In this document: positions 13,501 to 25,500 of the stretch, piece by piece
Numbering within the stretch: the first letter of the stretch is position 1
Layout: each line of letters starts with the position of its first letter
Source of the DNA: Trachemys scripta elegans
Lineage: Eukaryota > Chordata > Testudines > Emydidae
DNA length: 64,000 nt
Direction of reading: 5' to 3'
Assembly: GCF_013100865.1 (NCBI RefSeq)
Contig: NC_048306.1
Span: forward strand, 53,103,002 to 53,167,001
Program-made: the position numbers and the translations under genes
The notes under the pieces: model-generated
What the model saw: only the letters and a program-made list of their open reading frames with translations
Told to the model about the DNA's origin: nothing
Database searches by the model: none

Positions 13501-16500
13501 TAATTTCATGTAGGCATTCTGACACAGTAGTAGTGGCAGCAGCTGCATCATTTAAAATGAGATCTAGAGTTGAGTGCAACCATTGCACTTTAGGCAGCCA
13601 AGCCCATGGCATCTCACTCTATCCACCAGTAGTCTCACGCAGATACTGGAGGAATGGGGATAGTTTGGGTCTTGTGGTACCCCAAAGGTGAGGGTCTTCA
13701 GAGAGGAGGAGGAGTTATCACCACTACTGTTCTGCTGGAAAGGAACAACTGGAGCCCCTGTCGAGCTTGGACATCTGCTCCTCCTATCTCAGGTAGGGGG
13801 GTTATTAGCACCTTCAGGTCCATTGGGTCAAAGGCAGCAGAGCGGTCCAGTGCCCATAATCATGAGGCGATTGTCCTTTAGTGCACCAGAGCTATGTCTG
13901 GGCTGTGCCCAGGTCTTAACCCTGACTGTGAGGCAGCTAGGATGTTGGCGGAGCACAGTGGTTAATTACTTCACTCAAGAATGTTTGGCTGGTGATGAGG
14001 CAGCAGGTAACGTTGGCTTCTGGAGACCTAGGATGAATTATTGTGTTTTTCAAGGAGTTTTGTAGGTATGCTTTTCTGAAGGAGGCAATGACTGTTTTCA
14101 TTCCATTTAACAGGGTATTTTTCCTCTGTTCACCACCAGTGTAACTAAGGGAAGCAGAGCTCTAGAAATATGGTATTAGCAATGTGACGTTCCCTGGTTT
14201 ATCCGGACCAGTGATCTCCTAGGTCACTCCAATCCTCAACTCTGGGAGCCAGCCTTACCCTGCTCTGCTGTGAGAACCCCCACTCCTGGGCTGTTCACGC
14301 ACAGCCTCTGGCATGTAAGCTGCTCCTTGAATTGTGCAACTGAATGACACTAGCCAATATCTCCAGTCCCGGACGCAACCCTAGAACCTCCATCTTGCAG
14401 TGTCCAGTTATGCCCGCTGGACGCCGCAAGCTTATATGAGTTCGTCAATTTAACAAAGAAATTGATATGCACAGGCTTGTTATCCCAAGGGGTGTCTCTG
14501 ACATGCTTCAAACCAAACGCACTGCTTCAGGTAGAACAAACAAACAAATTTATTAACTACAAAAATAGACTTTAAGTGATATTAAGTGATAGGCAAAAAG
14601 TCATAGTGGTTACCAAAAGAAAAGAAAGTATAAGCACGTAATCTAAACTCTCAACCCTATTAGACTGGGTAACATCTAGATTTAAGCAGTTTTTCTCGAC
14701 CCCACTGGATATTGCAGTCCTTAATATACAGGTTTGTTCCTTAAACCTGGTCTGATATACTCTGTTGGAATCTTGTCTTCTTCTCAGTGTCTTAGTTGCT
14801 TGCAGCGAAGGTGGGGGCAGGAGAAGGGTCCAGTATATGTCCACTCTGTCTGTTTTATACCCTCAGTCCATGTGCTTGGGGAGCACAAGTCCAGGCATGT
14901 CTGGGGGGCATTGCTGAGTCTCTCCAAGCAAGGTTGAGAAATTCCTCTGGTACGGCCTTATGCAGGTGAGACATTGCATTGTAGCTCCCTTGCTGGACAA
15001 TGGCTGTTAATCGGTTGTTTGACACCCCGCCTGGGCGTTGGTTACTTTCCTTGCTGTTGCCTCTATGGAGCTAATATCTGGCTGACTCCCCAACTTACAG
15101 CATGTTTTAGTGACCACCATACAACACAATTCTCATAACTTCATATGCATTAATGGTACACATATATGGATAGAGAAGTGACTTTCAGCAGATCATAACC
15201 TTTCCCCTAATGCCTTACAAGGCATGCTTTATATGTAAGATCACAATTATATGAAAATGAGGAATATGGGGGTTACAATATGCTCCCCCAAGGTATAGAA
15301 TGTCACAAGCAACCACAGTCCTCCTCAGATGGCTATCTCTGCAGCCAAACGGCAGAGATCATCTTCCGCCCAGCATCACTGGTGCCTATTGTTTAAACTT
15401 CTTAACAAAATTTATGATATTTAGGACCCAGAGGATATTATTACTGACTACAAACAGTTCTAAGAGAGGCTAGATGAGACCACACAGCTTTACACCAGCC
15501 TTCAGAAGATTTACTGATAAATTAAAATGCTTGAATAGTTCAGTTCTTCTCTGTCAGAGATCACAGACGGTGGTATTGGGCAACGCTCACAGGTCCTTAG
15601 AGCTCTAGCATTCAGGGCTCTACTGGATCTACCCGAGAAAGACAATATGGGGTGTAGTGCCTATTGCTCTACAGGGTAAAAAGACTTTGCAGAATTTGAT
15701 TTTTAAAATATAAATTTGACATTTATTTTTAAGCATTTTTATCAATTTATATCGTCACAATTGCTGGAAAGTATGGGAGGGTCAGACAATTATTTAATGA
15801 TAGTAGATGCTGAGATTCAAATGGTTAAAGCTTTTTAACCATTCAAACCCTGTCAACACCACATGTCAAAATATACAAAGTAAAGATCCTTAAATCAAAC
15901 TCTAAGTTCTCAAGTAGGCAAAATAAGAAAAATGCTCTCTCTACATTTTGATCATCAATGGAAATATTTTTCTGTTGGGTTGTGTGTGTACAGTGGAAGA
16001 GATGCACTATTGATTTAATATACAACATGAGCACAAGAAACTCTGGAGTCCATCAATAAGATGCTATTTATGGTGGAAGAAGCAACACTATGGAGTGAAA
16101 ACCATCATCCAGGTGTCTGCCAAAATAGTAGGATGAGAAACTGATGAGAGGATAGGGAATTCTATAATCACTGATTATGTACATTTGTAAATAGCTTCTT
16201 TTGTATTTGTGACAGCTGGAAAATGACCAAAAACCACAACCTCATCAGATCCTGATAAAGGGGAATTCCATGCTAAAAAAAGCCCTTCTCCAAACAAAAG
16301 TTCTAAGTCTAAACACAGATCTAATTACCTTTCAAGACAGATTTTTGAAAAATAGGCTTAAATTCGTATTGTTTATATTTAAAAAAGCAATCTTTAGTCT
16401 AACAAAGTTCTTAACGAGTGCTTCTGTTTCATTTTGGTGGGCTAAGGTATTTCTTTAACACAAGCGTAAGCTTTCATGGTATACTGCTTTTGAAGTTCAT

Positions 16501-19500
16501 AAGGCAGGATACTAAAAAGGCCCTGAAAGTTTAATATTAAATTCATTAACTTTCACAATAAATTCTTGGACCCCACACAGCGTTAAGGTATCATCCAGTA
16601 TTTTGATTAAATCCTTTGACATTTTGGAACAATTTATCACTATGTTGTATGAACCAATCACCCCTTTTCTAAAGATCCAATCTGCAGACATCTATTAATT
16701 CAGCCGCATTCGAGTGTTACAATAGCATCACAGATGTGCACTATGATCCGTTTCACACACTTTTGTGTGTTAGAAAGACACCTCTTAACACAATCGTCTG
16801 GGATAGGTAAACACACATGGCTTTATGGAACTGAAAAACAGCTACTTGGGAAGTTCAACTCAATAAGCTCTTAAACTTAACTATTACAGCAGTGCTGCAT
16901 TGTGTAAACACAGCGTTGAAAGAATTCAGCATTTTAAAAATAATTTCCCTTGCTTTCTAGAAGAGAAACAAGAGTTCCCACTTACACATCTCCCTATTAC
17001 TTTAACCAGCTGTAATTCTTGTATTTATAAAGGGACATACTTGGTAGGTCCTTCACATGTGCTACAGAAGGCCCCTTAAATTAGTCAAAATGAAAAAATG
17101 TCAAGCCTCCTGTTTGCCATTTCACCATTTATGCTGCTCGTTTACTTTTACATTGTATCCCTCGTGGACAGGGCTAGACTAATTACTGGCACTTCGTAGA
17201 CTGTTTAGTTTCTTGGACGTCATGCAGCATCAGCACAAAGTTGCAATTTTGCAGTCGCACGCAGCGCAGGGGGAAGCTTACATCCAAATATAAAGTAGTA
17301 ATTGAATTTTCATTTTAAAAGTAATTAAAACATTCTATAAGATTTTGTCACATTTATTTATAATAAACAGTTTTGAGGACTAAGGTACTTGAATCTCTGG
17401 TTCTATTAATAATTATAATTAATTATTATAATTATAATTAATGCAGATATCCCATCTCCTAGAACTGGAAGGGACCTTGAAAGGTCATTGAGTCCAGCCC
17501 CCTGCCTTCACTAGCAGGACCAAGTACTGATTTTGCCCCAGATCCCCAAGTGGCCCTCTAAATTGCAATTGAGCTTCAAAATCTATCAAGTGTTAAAATG
17601 CAATTTTAGTATTCTTCTTGCATCTGAAGAAGTGAGGTTCTTACCCACGAAAGCTTATGCTCCCAATACTTCTGTTAGTCTCTAAGGTGCCACAGGACCC
17701 TCTGTTGCTTTTAACATTTTAAAAGTTTAAGTCATGCTGTAAGTGTATTCCTGTGAAGGCTGGTTGGCAGGGATGATGAATAGGCATCAGGTTGCTTGCA
17801 AAGCCTACAATTCCACCACTCAACACCACCACCTTAGTTTTTATAACTAGTGCATGCCCATCTCAGTTTGGGATTAATACCTATTTATTTATAGCTGAAT
17901 GAAATTTATCTGGGAGTTTGTTTGGCCCTTTAGAGGGGCCACATGGAAGTTAAAAGCTGCACTGTTAGAGAACTTTCAGCCTGTGTACATGCAATACTGG
18001 AAAGCATGACCGTTTGAAATGTCGCACACCCAGGAGTTATTTTTGCTGCCTAATGCCAGCGGATGTTACATGTACCTAAAAGGCATCCAACAATGCTGGC
18101 AAAAGGTATAACTTCTACAAGGACTCTTTCAGAGCATGTGAACTTTTTGTTAGGAAGAGTTTGCCTCACTGTATTGCCAACCCAGAACACGGTTCGCTGG
18201 AAAAAGGATGCATTTTGGGTAAGTTTCATACCACTACTCTCCATGTGGGACATCTCTCCCTGAAAGTTCAGAGCTCTCATCTTACCATTACATGTCTAGA
18301 TGGGGGAGTGGCCTGCCCTGCTATATGCCCTCTTCTCCAATGCTGTCAAGGTGCCGTGTCAAGAGTGCTACCTGGCCCTCTTGGCTATGATTAAGGTAGG
18401 GGAAAGGGAAGTCACCCCTTGAGTTAATGGTTAACCAGTTAACTTTTTAAAACTGATATTTACATCCCTAGTTACACCACAAGGGAATTAAAAGTTATAA
18501 GCCTCTCACATGATTGGCAAGAAAATGCATCCTTTCCTTTCAGATGTAAGGCCTCACTATGCCTAACCATCCTTTGTCAACTCCAGATTGGACTATTACA
18601 ACATGCTTTGTACAGACTACACCTGCATACCATCCCAAAACCGCAGCCATTGCTAGACAAGGCAGCCTGCCTACAGAGCAGCTTTCCACACGCAGCATAT
18701 TACATCTGTGCCATGTGATCTTCATGGGCTACCCACTGACTTCTGCATAAAGTTTAAGGTGTTGATTACACCATGCCTACCCCCATATTATCTGAGCTCC
18801 TCCCAGAAAGCTACGGGTATGTCTACACTTGCAGTTTTTGTACTGTAAGTTTCACTGGTGATAGGGAACCGGTGAAAGTAAAGCGCTGGTTTGTGTACTC
18901 AATTCCTGAGGCGTGTCAGAGTGTTTACATTAGCAGCACTTCCATCACTAATGAGAGCAGCGCTCTAGGGCAGCTATCCCAGAGTGCAGCTCTCTCCAGT
19001 TTGACGATGGGTCTTGTGGGAAGAGGGGGTGATTGCGTGGCATCCTGGGTCCCTGCACAGCCTCCTCTCCCCAAACACTGATAAGCTCCAGTAGCTCAGC
19101 ATTGCTCCATGCAGGGGACCCTTTGCTCGCGGAGCAGGCATTGTCACCTGGCCAGATAAGTGAGCACTTGCCAAGAAAACAGGACAGGGAGTTTCGAAGT
19201 TCCGGGGGCTTTACAGGGGGACGGGTGGATGTCTGTTTACCTGGCATCAAAGCAGCAGTGCTACTGGCCAGAGTGGTCACTTAGGCATGGTGGGATATCC
19301 TCTGGAGGCTAAAAGCTGTATAAACAGGAAGAACGTGTCTTCACTTGCACATCACTGCAAAAGCATCACCAGTAAGAGCTATATGCCTCTCGTGGAGGTG
19401 GTTTTCTTTTTGCAGTGAAACTTCTGAGTTTCACTGCAAAAAGTCATTGGCAAGTGCAGATGCTCCCATGGTTTTTGTGCAAAAAAGGGACTTTTTCCCG

Positions 19501-22500
19501 TTTTAAATGGCAAGTATAGACATGCCCTAAGTAAGCATCTATATGTTTTATAGACAATGCCTATCGATCCTGTATGCTTCAGTCGTGGAAAAACAACCTG
19601 GCGTTGTGTTTGGATCAGAAGAAGCATGAGGCTTCCTTTATTGAATACAAGCACACAGGGGGTGACAGCTATTGGAGCTGCCCCCAGATTCAAGGAACAC
19701 ACAAGCTTTTAAAGCTTAAAACCACAAACAAATTACACATACTTTTGTCTTAATTACCTTATTTGGAATACACTGCAAAATCAATACAGGTTAAAAGCAA
19801 AAAGAATAATCATATTTCCTTATTTGGCCTTTCCTGTTGTTATTTACAGTCTTTTTTTTTTGTGGTTTGTTTTTTCTAACAGTACTATTGCGGTTATACA
19901 TTTCTTAAGCTTGGCTATTGCAAATTGTTCTGCCTCCTTATACACAGAAAGCCATTGTTCTGTTTTGGGGACTTTCCATTCAGCTCCTTGTACACAGAAA
20001 CATACTTGGCCAATACTTTAGGTCTACTAGCTTGACCAGAGTTTTAAGACCCCTTTAGATTTTTCTTCAGACTCCGTAACAGTAAATGTGGAGCTTGCCA
20101 AATCATTCTGGCACTTTGGTTAAGTGCTGGAGGGGGCAAAAAGAAAATTAATTTTGGAGACAAAAGGAAAACAGATGTAACATTGGCAAACTGTCAGTTT
20201 TCTTCTGCTTATAATGTGAGAAATCTGTCCCTATTTTGTTGAATTAGGTACCGGTTTTCACAATCTGCAAATCAGTCAACTCATTCTGTTTTCCAACTTA
20301 CGTATTTATGTACACATTAAGTTGATGTGGTGCCAGCAGTGATCCTTGGGGTATGCCACTACACCCAGCACACTACTTCACTGGGCCAGCATCACAAACT
20401 TTTATTATTCCTTCAATAATATGACCATCAGCATAAAATGACTCAAATGCAAGTGATCTATTTTCAAATACACATCATGGTCTGATGGCAGAGAGGTTCC
20501 CAACTTCCCCCTGTGACTACAGACTGAGCAGATTGCATGGAGTTCTCTTTTATGCAAGAATATACAAGACTGAATTAAGATTTTCTGTATTAATGCTCTC
20601 CTTTCTGACAAGCTAATCCAAAAAGTTAAATGGAAGATGAAGTTTAGCTCCAAAGGAGTATCAACTCACATGATCAAGGCTTCCCATTCAAAGAAGTTTT
20701 CTTCATTCATAGGCCCTATTTAAAAAAAAAAAAGAAAGATACATCATTGCTTTACGAACAACAGTCAATGCCACATACCTACATCACATGAGTTCTATAT
20801 AGCGCCTTACCTGCTACTATTCCTTCTGGTGGATTCAGGGTTAACTCTAAAATTCAGAATTAAAAGAAGATTGTTACTGATATATTAGGTTCTTTATATT
20901 ACTGAAAATTCAAAGTATAAGACATTTAACCTATCAATTGGATTGCTGTAGCTCAGCATGCTAATTCCTGACGAGCAGTAACAGCCAATCAGACATCAGG
21001 AAAAACTTGGGAATGTTCCAATTCCTCCTACTGGTTGTCTACTTTCCTCATCAGTTGAGCCTTCCAGAGAAGAAATACCAACACATCGAGCTCACAGAAC
21101 TAAACCACTTCATGAACTAACACAATCACTGACTTTCTAGCCAACCTGGCTTTAAAACTTTTCCTGAAAGGCCAATACACAACAATTTGAACTATAAGGG
21201 GAAAAACCACTGCTCCACACAAACACAGAAAACATGCACCCTTTTTGAGGGTGGGATATTCTGAATCAGCACCACAGAGCTACCAAAGTTCAATGAACAG
21301 GGAAAGACTTTACTCCTTCCTGCAGCTCCCATTGGCTGAGAATGGCAAACCGCAGCCACTGGGAGCTGAGGGGCTCCATGCCTGTGAACGCTCCAGGTAA
21401 ACAAAACGTCCAGACCCGCTAGAGGCTTACCCTAATGGGCCAGGAGGCAAAGTTTGCCAACCCCTGAAATATAGAGTCAGCTTATGAAAGGGTCATAGTT
21501 CTTGCTATTTTTACCTAACCATCTTGGGGGGGGGGGTCGACTTATAAACGAACGGGCTAACGAACGAGTATATACAGTAATTTCTGATGAGAATAAAAAC
21601 TTCGTAGCGAGCTATCCTGATTTGAGTTGAAAAGCTTAGGAATACACTGAAACACAGTCTTTTTAATTATTTTAGCCCTGTGGTACACTTGGAAGACGAA
21701 TTCACAAAAGAGGCTCTCTAGTCTGCCAGCTCTCTGCGTAAAAAACAATACAATGAAAGCCATTAAGGAATAGGATTCAAAGGGGAAGAGTCAAGCCAAG
21801 GGGTTCAAAGAATTATTTCTCTTTGTCTTGCCAAGTACAGTTCAATGTCAAGCTGGTAAACGACATCACCAATGTATGGTATTATACATGGCCTGTGGAA
21901 GCTCTGAGCTTATCAACTCAACATCAGAATACTTTTGATATTTCCCACAATCACATGCATCCTTCTAGGTGGGATTTTCCACTTCTGAAAGGGAGAGCAG
22001 TGTTCAGATCTCAGTCTCTATGCTGACAGAGCGGCGAATGAGACTTCTGTTGCTCAGTCAGGGCCTAGTTAGGAGTTAATAGCTATGAAAGGAGTTGTGA
22101 AGGATGCACTGTATAGCCCTCCTACCCCAAAGAAAACTATACCAACACTGGGGATAGTGAGGGTGAAATCCTATGGGACAAAATAAGGTATTTATGAAGA
22201 TGCAGAGTCAACCCTTTACCTCACCTGGCTAGGCTCTGTCCTTCCCCCTCTCAACAGAAATGGGTGTGCACCACATTAGGGCAGCAAGCACAAGGCAGCT
22301 GTGTGGGGTCAGGCCTACATAGTCCTAAAGGAGGTAACTGCAGGATCTTGAACACACATCATGCTGACAGCCATTTTCTGTTGATTATTTTTGGGGGAGG
22401 GGGTACCCCTCTTTTGCCCTTCCAGGATTCTCTCTCATACTGCTAGAGTTTATACCATTTAAAGGCCATTTGGGAATCCCAGCTTTCAAATGCTATACAG

Positions 22501-25500
22501 CATTAATCTCTAGGAAATATCATATTGCTTCTATATAAATCCATGGTATGCCCACATCTTGAATACTGAGTGCAGATTTGGTCGCCCCATCTCAAAAAAA
22601 TTGGAAAAGGTACAGAAAAGTACAACAAAAATGATTAGAGGTATGGAACAGCTTCCATATGAGGAGAGATTATTAAGACTGTGACTTTTTAGCTTGGAAA
22701 AGAGATGACTAAGAGGGGATATGATAGCGGTCTATAAAATTATGACTGGTGTGGAGAAAGTAAATAAGGAAGTGCTATTTACTCCTCCTTATTATACAAG
22801 AACTAGGGGGTCACCTAATGAAATTAATAGGCAGCAGGTTTAAAACAAACAAAAGGAAGTATTTCTTCACACAACTCACTGTTAACCTATGGAACTCTTT
22901 GCCAGAGGACGTTGTGAAGGCCAAGACTATAACAGGGTTCAAAAAAGAACTAGATAAGTTCATGGAAGATAGGTCCATCAATGGTTATTAGCCAGGATGG
23001 GCAGGGAGGGTGTCCCTAGCCTGTTTGCCAGAAGCTGGGAATGGCTGATAGGAGAAGGATCACTTTACGATTACCTGTGCTGTTAATTCCCTCTGAAGTA
23101 CCTGGTATTGGCCATTGTCAGAAGACAGGATACTGGGCTAGATGGATCATTGGACTGACGCTGAATGGCTGTTCCAATGTTAGCTTGTGAAGCATTAGCT
23201 GTTAAAATTACATCAGAACTGAAGTGGACTAAAAAGAAAGATCGCAATCGGAAGTACGTGATTTTAAAAGGACACAGCTTGAACAAGATCCCAAATGCAG
23301 GTTTTGTAAAAACACAAGCCCATAATTTTTTATTTTATCTTATCACTACCCACTGCAGCCAGAGGCAGAAGGCTCCATAACCCATTACTAATCCCTGGAA
23401 CCATTTATGCACTCTTTTAAGATTTGTTTGTGTTAAGAGTTAAGATTTTCTAATTCGTTTTTAAGCTTAGAATGAATTAACCATCCCATTTAAAAGATCT
23501 ATTCATATGCAAGTACAGTGTCTCCACTGAACATTTATGGTGCACACAATGACCACTAATGCATGTTGCGAATGCCCAAGTTTTTAGAAAAGGTTTATTT
23601 TATTAGGTATAAAATAGTTATGGTCCAAATAAACCTTGACTTAACTATAGCGAGCATACAAACATACCAAGAATCTGCATTTTAATCAAGCCTGATTATG
23701 TTCTTAAATGATCTGCTGAACAATACACCTTCTGAAAACTTTATAACACATTTATCAATTAATTTGAAGGTATGCAAAACTATTAAAGACAGACTACTTG
23801 GGAAATACATCTTCTCCCCTTAGTGCAGGCAAATGATAGGACTCTGGTCTGAGATTCAGGAAACCCAATTCTATTACCCGATTCTATTTCCCACTCTGCC
23901 ATTTCCCTATTGTTGTATTCAGTGTTGTTATAGCCCTATTATGTGACTTTGGGCAAGTCACTCCCTCCATCTCTTAGTTTCCCCATATGTAAAATAGGGA
24001 CAACGATGCTTACTTTCCTTTGCAAAGTTCTGAGACCTATGGATGAGGATACTTAGCTGTTATATAGCAAATATTATTCACTATTATACATGGTGGATAA
24101 AAATCAATTCCGATTTTTTTTTATTTAAAAAAAAAAAAGTTTTTTTATAATCAGATTTTTTTGATAAAATGCTTTTTGAGGAAAAATCCTATCTAAAGAT
24201 AGTTTTAATTAAGATACATTATAGCTCAAAGATATTCTCATCATGGAATAGGGATTATAAATTCTAATTCTATAGTATGAGAATATATTCATGTAATGAT
24301 TAAGAAAAAAGTTTTGTAAATGAGTTTTAATAGTTCATGGATTAGGGCCCCGATTTTATGGGCTTTCTGGGGCTTCTGTATAGATTATTTAGGTTAATCT
24401 TTTTATTTACCCAGTGGGACTCAGTGCTCAGTCTAGAAGATACCATCAGAGATGCTTAGTCTTGCAGTTCTCAAAGAAAAAAAAATCTCCATCATCCAGA
24501 AACAACCATAGATAAGTTTGTGATAAAAACCAGCAGATACAAAAAGAGGTAATTGATGAAAAAATTGCCCGTTTTGTTTCTGCAACAAACTCTCCTTTCT
24601 GTATGATTGTGAACCTACACTTCATTAACATGGTTCAGTCATTAAAACCAGGATACAGTCCACCCAACAGAGCAGATGTCACAGGCAAATTGCTGGATAA
24701 AGTGTATGAAAGAGAGATCGAGCAGTGTAGGTCTAGAGGGTAAAATTGTTAACCTGAGTCTTGATGGGTGGAGCAATGTCCACAATGATCCTGTTATATG
24801 TGCTTGTGTGACAACAGAAGAAGGGAATGAATTCCTTACAGAAACAACTGATACATGAGGAAATGCACACAACAGCAGAATACTTACAAGAAGTAGCAGT
24901 AAAAGCTAGAACAAACTCTGAAAAAAAAAATCAAATGTCTAGTATGCAGCTTGGTCACTGACAATGCTGCAAATGTATCCAAGGTGAGAAAAAATTTAGG
25001 AGAGAGTGAAGAGAGTCCCAAGCTAATAACATATGGTTGCAGTGTTCATTTGATGCAGCTCCTAGCCAAAGGCTTCAGTGTTCCAGAAATAAAGGCTAAT
25101 GTTGTTGAAATTACAAAATACTTCCGTAACAACCACTTTGCAGCAGCTGCTCTGAAAAAAGTGGGAGGAACCAAGCTAACTCTCCCACAAGACGTGTGCT
25201 AGAACTCAATAGTAGACTGTTTTGAGCACTATATCAAGAACTGGCCTAATCTCATGACAGTTTGTGAACAAAATTGTGAACAAAATTGTGAAAAAATAGA
25301 TGGCACTGTCACAGCCAAAGTTCTCAACATTGGGCTTAAGAGAAATGTTGAACACATGCTGAGTACCCTGAAGCCTATTTCTGTAGCCTTGAACAAAATG
25401 CAGGGAAATAGCTGTTTTTTTGCTGACTCTGTTGAAATTTGGAAGGAACTGAGTGAGATCTTAAAAAGAGAAATATGCAATGACAGAGTTAAATTTCAAA

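Larger units (their letters stand above)
5871..20669 (-). other. UBE2G2: UBE2G2 intron 3 (14.8 kb)
   Basis: It is filled with mobile DNA: a hAT MITE, Harbinger MITEs, a CR1 fragment, an L2-like LINE, a solo LTR, a Penelope fragment, an L2 fragment and a Harbinger derivative, each listed separately. Stretches at 9290-10225, 10780-11950, 15310-17400 and 17710-18550 show nothing I can assign. Confidence 0.85.
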
